This document shows positions 6,318 to 9,424 of a DNA stretch of 9,424 nucleotides, piece after piece (the stretch's first letter is position 1; every line of letters begins with the position of its first letter). Position numbers and translations under genes: made by a program. The stretch spans positions 1-9,424 of the forward strand of contig CAYTGR010000094.1 of NCBI GenBank assembly GCA_964437445.1, written 5' to 3'. The notes beneath the pieces were generated by a model that searched no databases, had not been told where the DNA came from, and was given only the letters and a program-made list of their open reading frames with translations. This DNA comes from CAYTGR01 sp964437445 (GTDB lineage Bacteria > Chloroflexota > Anaerolineae > B4-G1 > SLSP01).

Positions 6318-6347
6318 ATGACCAGGCGTTCACCAGCCGGAGGATGA
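6318..6347 (+). CDS. possible 9-residue mini-ORF (repeat copy 1)
   Basis: ATG to TGA encoding MTRRSPAGG, with a weak AGAGA upstream. The same frame, spacing and last seven residues are kept in copy 2. It has no run of Thr or Ile codons, so it does not look like a classical threonine attenuator peptide. It may be only a by-product of the duplication; no evidence of translation is visible. Confidence 0.2.
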   Translation: MTRRSPAGG

Positions 6348-6351
6348 AAAT

Positions 6352-6408
6352 ATGAGCAGTGAGCGGTGAGCAGGAAACGGGAACTGCTACCTGCTGCTCT
6401 CTGCTCAC
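6352..6408 (+). repeat. GTGANNN heptad palindrome, copy 1
   Basis: The left arm is three 7-nt words: ATGAGCA, GTGAGCG and GTGAGCA (6352-6372). The right arm has their reverse complements, TGCTCTC and TGCTCAC (6395-6408). The arms can pair imperfectly around a loop of about 22 nt. It begins directly after the 24-nt motif that ends at 6351. Confidence 0.75.
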
Positions 6409-6443
6409 TCCTTAACTGGTTTCTATTTTCAGAGGAATTCCCC

Positions 6444-6473
6444 ATGAACTGGCGTTCACCAGCCGGGGGATGA
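6444..6473 (+). CDS. possible 9-residue mini-ORF (repeat copy 2)
   Basis: ATG to TGA encoding MNWRSPAGG, with AGAGGA ending 7 nt upstream, a good Shine-Dalgarno site. The same AGAGGA context directly precedes thrC itself, so the duplicated unit carries a translation start region. A leader-peptide role is possible but unproven. Confidence 0.25.
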   Translation: MNWRSPAGG

Positions 6474-6477
6474 AAAT

Positions 6478-6533
6478 ATAAGCAGTGAGCGGTGAGCAGG
6501 AAACGGGAACTGCTACTGCTGCTCTCTGCTCAT
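6478..6533 (+). repeat. GTGANNN heptad palindrome, copy 2
   Basis: Left words ATAAGCA, GTGAGCG and GTGAGCA (6478-6498), and right words TGCTCTC and TGCTCAT (6520-6533). It is the duplicate of the palindrome in copy 1, with one base deleted in the loop region. It also begins directly after the 24-nt motif (6454-6477) and is followed by a pyrimidine-rich tract before the thrC ribosome binding site. Confidence 0.75.
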
Positions 6534-6567
6534 TCCTTAACTGGTTTCTATTTCAGAGGAGGGAGGG

Positions 6568-7893
6568 ATGGCTTACCAATGTTGGCTGGAGTGTAGCCGG
6601 GGATGCGGCCGCCGGTACTCCATTTACGACGTGGTCTACCAGTGCGAGACGTGTGGCGGGCTGCTGGACGTGGTGCATGACGTGGCGGCGCTGCGGGACC
6701 GCCCGGCCGCCGAGTGGCAGGCGCTTTTTGCGGCGCGGGCGCGCACGAATGAATGGCCCTATGGCAGCGGTGTCTGGGGGAAAAAGGAGTGGGTCTGCCC
6801 CCAGTTGGAGACGGAAAGTATCGTCTCCATGTACGAAGGGCACTCCAACTGCTTCCGGGCGACACGGCTGGGCCGCGAACTGGGCGTCCCCGAGCTCTGG
6901 GTCAAATTGTGTGGCAACAGCCACACCGGGTCGTTCAAAGACCTGGGGATGACGGTGTTGATTTCGGTGGTGCAGCAAATGCTGCGCAACGGGAAACCGC
7001 TCCGCGCGGTGGCGTGCGCCTCTACCGGCGACACCTCGGCCGCGCTGGCGGCTTACGCGGCCGCCGCCGGCATCCCGGCGGTGATTTTGCTGCCGAAAGG
7101 GAAAGTTTCCACGGCGCAACTGGTCCAGCCAATTGCCAATGGGGCGCTGGTGCTGGCGCTGGATACCGACTTTGACGGGTGCATGAAGCTCGTCCAGCAA
7201 TTGACGCACGACCCGACGCTCTATCTCGCCAACTCCATGAATTCGTTGCGGATGGAGGGACAGAAGACAGTGGGGATTGAAATTGTGCAGCAGTTTGATT
7301 GGGAGGTGCCCGATTGGATTGTGATTCCGGCGGGGAACCTGGGCAATGTCAGTGCCATTGGAAAAGGGTTGCTCTTGATGCGCGACCTGGGGCTGATCGA
7401 CCGGTTGCCGCGCCTGGCCTGCGCGCAGGCGGCCCACGCCAACCCACTCTACTTGAGCTACCAGACCGGCTTCACGGAATTCCACCCGGTGACGGCGCAA
7501 AAGACGCTGGCGAGTGCCATCCAGATTGGCAACCCGGTCAGCTACGAGCGGGCGGTGAAGGTCTTGCAAGCGTTTGACGGGGTGGTAGAGCAGGCCACCG
7601 AGGACGAACTGGCCAACGCGGCCGCCCGCGCCGACCGAACGGGGCTTTACACCTGCCCGCATACCGGCGTGGCGCTGGCCGCGCTGGAAAAACTCGTGGC
7701 GCGCGGCGTGGTGAAGGCGCACGAGCGCGTGGTGGTCATTTCCACAGCGCATGGGCTGAAGTTCTCAGAGTTCAAGGTGGGCTACCACGAGCAGCGCCAG
7801 GCGGAGGTGATGCCGCGTTACGCCAACCCGCCCGTGGAACTGCCGGCCACCTACGACGCGGTCAGCGCAGCGATTGACCGGCGGTTCAAATGA
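6568..7893 (+). CDS. thrC: threonine synthase
   Basis: A PLP enzyme of fold type II converting O-phospho-L-homoserine to L-threonine plus phosphate in the cytosol. The protein has 441 residues. The N-terminal 30 residues hold C5, C9, C13, C26 and C29, with CETCGG like a zinc-ribbon half, common in bacterial/archaeal threonine synthases with an N-terminal extension. The PLP lysine is K124 in SHTGSFKDLGM. STGDTSA (152-158) and PAGNLGN (254-260) match the cofactor/phosphate-binding motifs. The start at 6568 is supported by AGGAGG (6557-6562) 5 nt upstream in a long purine run. Its stop codon TGA is the first three bases of the following heptad repeat. The next gene on the same strand, 146 nt away, is an apgM-like enzyme that probably supplies its substrate. 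The related threonine-synthase-like and cysteate-synthase families are alternatives, but the motifs and context favour ThrC. Confidence 0.92.
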   Translation: MAYQCWLECSRGCGRRYSIYDVVYQCETCGGLLDVVHDVAALRDRPAAEWQALFAARARTNEWPYGSGVWGKKEWVCPQLETESIVSMYEGHSNCFRATRLGRELGVPELWVKLCGNSHTGSFKDLGMTVLISVVQQMLRNGKPLRAVACASTGDTSAALAAYAAAAGIPAVILLPKGKVSTAQLVQPIANGALVLALDTDFDGCMKLVQQLTHDPTLYLANSMNSLRMEGQKTVGIEIVQQFDWEVPDWIVIPAGNLGNVSAIGKGLLLMRDLGLIDRLPRLACAQAAHANPLYLSYQTGFTEFHPVTAQKTLASAIQIGNPVSYERAVKVLQAFDGVVEQATEDELANAAARADRTGLYTCPHTGVALAALEKLVARGVVKAHERVVVISTAHGLKFSEFKVGYHEQRQAEVMPRYANPPVELPATYDAVSAAIDRRFK

Positions 7894-8008
7894 AACGTGA
7901 TCCGTGAAACGTGATCCGTGAAACGTGATGCGTAACAGATTCACGTTTCACGTTTCACGTTTTACATTTCACGTTTCACGTTTCACGTTTTACGTTTCAC
8001 GTTTCACG
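7891..8008. repeat. heptad-repeat palindrome between thrC and the apgM-like gene
   Basis: The left arm (7891-7937) contains words of type CGTGAAA, CGTGATC and CGTGATG, with a 14-nt period visible three times. The right arm (7939-8008) is exactly ten heptads: seven TTTCACG, plus ATTCACG, TTTTACA and TTTTACG. The right words are reverse complements of the left, so the transcript could form a long imperfect hairpin in several registers. The element starts exactly at the thrC stop codon and ends 22 nt before the next ribosome binding site. In one frame it translates as a seven-residue repeat (FTFHVSR), which is an artefact and not a gene. Confidence 0.92.
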
Positions 8009-8039
8009 CCTAACGGATCCTTTCTTCGCAGGAGTAGCC

Positions 8040-9266
8040 ATGTCCGCAGAGCATTTCGCCTTAAAAACCATCGTCATCCTGGGCGACGGGATGGCCGACG
8101 AGCCGCTGCCGGAATTGGGCGGCCGCACACCGTTGATGGTGGCCGCGACGCCGGCGATGGATGAGATCGCGCGCGCCGGGCGGACGGGGCTGTTCCGCAC
8201 AGTGGATGACGACCTGCCGCCCGGCTCAGAAATCGCCAACCTGGTAGTGCTCGGCTATGATCCCCGGCAGGTCTATCAGGGGCGTGGCGTGCTGGAAGCG
8301 GCCTCGCTGGGCGTGACCCTGGCCCCTGATGATCTGGCGCTGCGCGTGAATTTGATCTGCGTGGAGGAAGGGCGGATTCGCAGCCACGCGGCGGGGCATA
8401 TTGATACGGCCACGGCGCACGCACTGCTCCACGACCTGGCGGCGCACTTCCGCGACTGGCCGCTCCGCTTCACGCCGGGGCTGAGTTACCGGCATCTCCT
8501 GGTCGTGCCGGGCGGCGATCCGCGGCTGGAATGCACGCCGCCGCACGATTACGTCGGCGCGGAGGTAGCGGCGCAACTGGTGCGCCCGCTCGTGCCGGAG
8601 GCGGCCGCGACCGCCGAGCTGCTCAACCGGCTGATTGTCGCCTCGCAGGCGTTTCTGGCCGACCATCCCCTCAATCGGGCGCGCAGCGCAGCGGGAGAAC
8701 TGCCGGCCAACGCGCTCTGGCCATGGTCGCCGGGCCGCCGGCCGCAGATGGTCACGTTACAGGAACGATTTGGCGTGCGCGGGGCGGTGATCACCGCCGT
8801 GGATTTGATCAAGGGGCTGGGCCTCTACGCCGGCCTGGACGTGATTCCGGTAGTCGGGGCGACCGGCCTCTATGACACTAACTACGAGGGCAAGGCCGAC
8901 GCGGCACTGGCGGCGCTGGCCGACCATGATTTCGTCTACGTGCACGTGGAAGCGCCCGATGAAGCCGGCCATGCCCGCGATCTACCGCTCAAGCTACGCT
9001 GCCTTGAGGATTTAGATCACCGGTTGATCCGGCGCATCCTGGAGGGGTTGGACGCGCAGCAGATCCCGGCGGTGGTCGCGGTGTTGCCCGACCATCCGAC
9101 GCCGGTGGCGCACGGCAAGCACACACGCGGCCTGGTGCCGGTGGCGATCCGCGATCCGCGCTATCCGCCGGACGCGGTGACGCGCTACGACGAAGAGAGT
9201 GTCAAGGCCGGGGCGTTAGGGCTGCTGCAGGGCGATGCATTTATCAAGACCGTGCTGGCGCGGTAA
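8040..9266 (+). CDS. apgM-family phosphoglycerate mutase-like protein, probable homoserine kinase
   Basis: A 408-residue member of the alkaline-phosphatase superfamily, closest to archaeal-type 2,3-bisphosphoglycerate-independent phosphoglycerate mutase (apgM). Metal site one begins with D16 in ILGDGMADE. The nucleophile is probably S63 in PPGSEIANLVVLGYDP. HVEAPDEAGH (302-311), DHPTP (351-355) and H361 give further metal ligands, and LWPWSPGRRP (226-235) is the conserved mid-protein motif. A subgroup of this family (the TIGRFAM entry named proposed homoserine kinase, as I recall) is found beside threonine synthase in species lacking ThrB. This gene follows thrC on the same strand, so phosphorylation of homoserine is the better-supported role; phosphoglycerate mutase remains the alternative. 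The start at 8040 is preceded by GGAG (8031-8034) with 5-nt spacing. The heptad palindrome in the 146-nt gap may partly uncouple it from thrC. Confidence 0.85.
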   Translation: MSAEHFALKTIVILGDGMADEPLPELGGRTPLMVAATPAMDEIARAGRTGLFRTVDDDLPPGSEIANLVVLGYDPRQVYQGRGVLEAASLGVTLAPDDLALRVNLICVEEGRIRSHAAGHIDTATAHALLHDLAAHFRDWPLRFTPGLSYRHLLVVPGGDPRLECTPPHDYVGAEVAAQLVRPLVPEAAATAELLNRLIVASQAFLADHPLNRARSAAGELPANALWPWSPGRRPQMVTLQERFGVRGAVITAVDLIKGLGLYAGLDVIPVVGATGLYDTNYEGKADAALAALADHDFVYVHVEAPDEAGHARDLPLKLRCLEDLDHRLIRRILEGLDAQQIPAVVAVLPDHPTPVAHGKHTRGLVPVAIRDPRYPPDAVTRYDEESVKAGALGLLQGDAFIKTVLAR

Positions 9267-9339
9267 GGTAAGCGGCCGAAAAGAGGAAAACCTTTGCGGG
9301 CTTCGGTCCTGGCGTGAGATTGTTGGCTTTTCGCAGGGA

Positions 9340-9363
9340 GTTCACCAGCAGAGGGATGAAAAT
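9340..9363 (+). repeat. third copy of the 24-nt GTTCACCAGC…GGATGAAAAT motif
   Basis: The same 24-nt motif occurs at 6328-6351, 6454-6477 and here. All three are exactly 24 nt with no indels. This copy differs from the 6454 copy at two positions and from the 6328 copy at three. Each copy is followed by a palindromic element, although the palindromes differ in sequence. An ATG at 9357 inside this copy opens a frame that runs off the window edge, but most of that frame is palindrome, so I do not call a gene. The rest of 9267-9339 shows only short inverted repeats, such as CGAAAAG (9278-9284) with CTTTTCG (9327-9333). Confidence 0.75.
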
Positions 9364-9370
9364 CAGGTTC

Positions 9371-9420
9371 GTAGTGCCGCGCTTCAGCGTGGCTCAGACG
9401 GCGCTAAAGCGCCTCACTAC
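9371..9420. repeat. 50-nt REP-like palindrome
   Basis: The left arm (9371-9389) and right arm (9402-9420) are 19 nt each and complementary except at three positions, with a 12-nt loop. The outer six bases are GTAGTG and CACTAC. The size, GC-rich arms and position in a gene-free stretch after a stop codon fit a dispersed REP or MITE-like element. No T-run follows within the window, so a terminator role is less likely. No transposase is visible. Confidence 0.8.
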
Positions 9421-9424
9421 AAAC

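Larger units (their letters stand above)
6306..6554 (+). repeat. tandem duplication of a 125-nt unit upstream of thrC
   Basis: Copy 1 is 6306-6430 and copy 2 is 6431-6554. By hand alignment they differ by six substitutions and three single-base indels (about 93% identity). A third unit begins at 6555 (AGAGGA) and leads straight into the thrC Shine-Dalgarno run. Each copy contains, in order, AGAG(G)A, a short ORF start, a 24-nt motif, a GTGANNN heptad palindrome and a pyrimidine-rich tail (TTTCTATTTTC). The unit length and low divergence point to a fairly recent duplication by slippage or unequal recombination. It occupies most of the 517-nt gap between the YhfC-like gene and thrC. Confidence 0.95.

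Noticed and set aside
6328..6477. CRISPR array from the repeated 24-nt motif
   Set aside because: Only two local copies lie 126 nt apart, the intervening sequence is itself duplicated instead of being unique, and no cas gene is present.
6220..6567. T-box or threonine attenuator in the thrC leader
   Set aside because: No T-box core (AGGGTGGNACCGCG) is present, the mini-ORFs lack runs of Thr or Ile codons, and no terminator with a T-run is clear.
6553..7752. 399-codon open frame on the minus strand opposite thrC
   Set aside because: Its translation is rich in Arg, His, Gln and Gly with no recognisable motif, it lacks a good ribosome binding site, and it lies antisense to a clear thrC. It follows from GC-rich codon use.
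7925..8164. Plus-strand frame beginning with a seven-residue repeat FTFHVSR
   Set aside because: The repeat arises because the DNA unit is 7 nt, which makes any frame periodic. The frame then runs out of phase into the apgM-like gene. It is not a gene.

Overview
The window is GC-rich bacterial DNA that looks chromosomal. It carries six protein genes, a three-tRNA operon and an unusually repeat-rich set of intergenic regions. The mix suggests a member of the Chloroflexota (Anaerolineae or a related class): an apgM-type enzyme beside threonine synthase, a lipoprotein fused to a YhfC-like membrane domain, ABC-2 export genes, and intergenic arrays of 7-base words and palindromes. This placement is an inference; no single marker here proves it.

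Layout. Positions 1-314 hold two divergent promoters with consensus hexamers. The leftward one (39-66) overlaps a perfect GAAC-N4-GTTC palindrome of the Gram-positive LexA-box type and drives a gene that starts just outside the window. The rightward one (131-160) drives a TRZ/ATZ-type amidohydrolase (315-1754) through a leader of about 150 nt that can fold. A strong GC hairpin follows the gene. Next comes an extended -10 promoter and the operon tRNA-Gly(GCC), tRNA-Cys(GCA), tRNA-Leu(TAA) (1866-2159), ended by GC hairpins.

From 2299 to 6050 the minus strand carries a likely operon, read from right to left. It begins with a lipoprotein/YhfC-like intramembrane-protease fusion, followed by an ABC-2 ATPase and a large fused permease whose start overlaps the ATPase stop as ATGA. 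It looks like an exporter with an associated membrane protein; its substrate cannot be read from the sequence.

On the plus strand, thrC (threonine synthase, 6568-7893) is followed by an apgM-family phosphoglycerate-mutase-like gene (8040-9266). Because of this pairing it is probably the non-canonical homoserine kinase that supplies O-phosphohomoserine to ThrC. Both genes are preceded by repeat elements. A 125-nt unit is tandemly duplicated upstream of thrC; it contains a GTGANNN heptad palindrome, a 24-nt motif and a 9-codon mini-ORF. A different GTGANNN heptad palindrome (7891-8008) lies between the two genes. A third copy of the 24-nt motif, beside a third type of palindrome (9371-9420), follows the apgM-like gene at the right edge.
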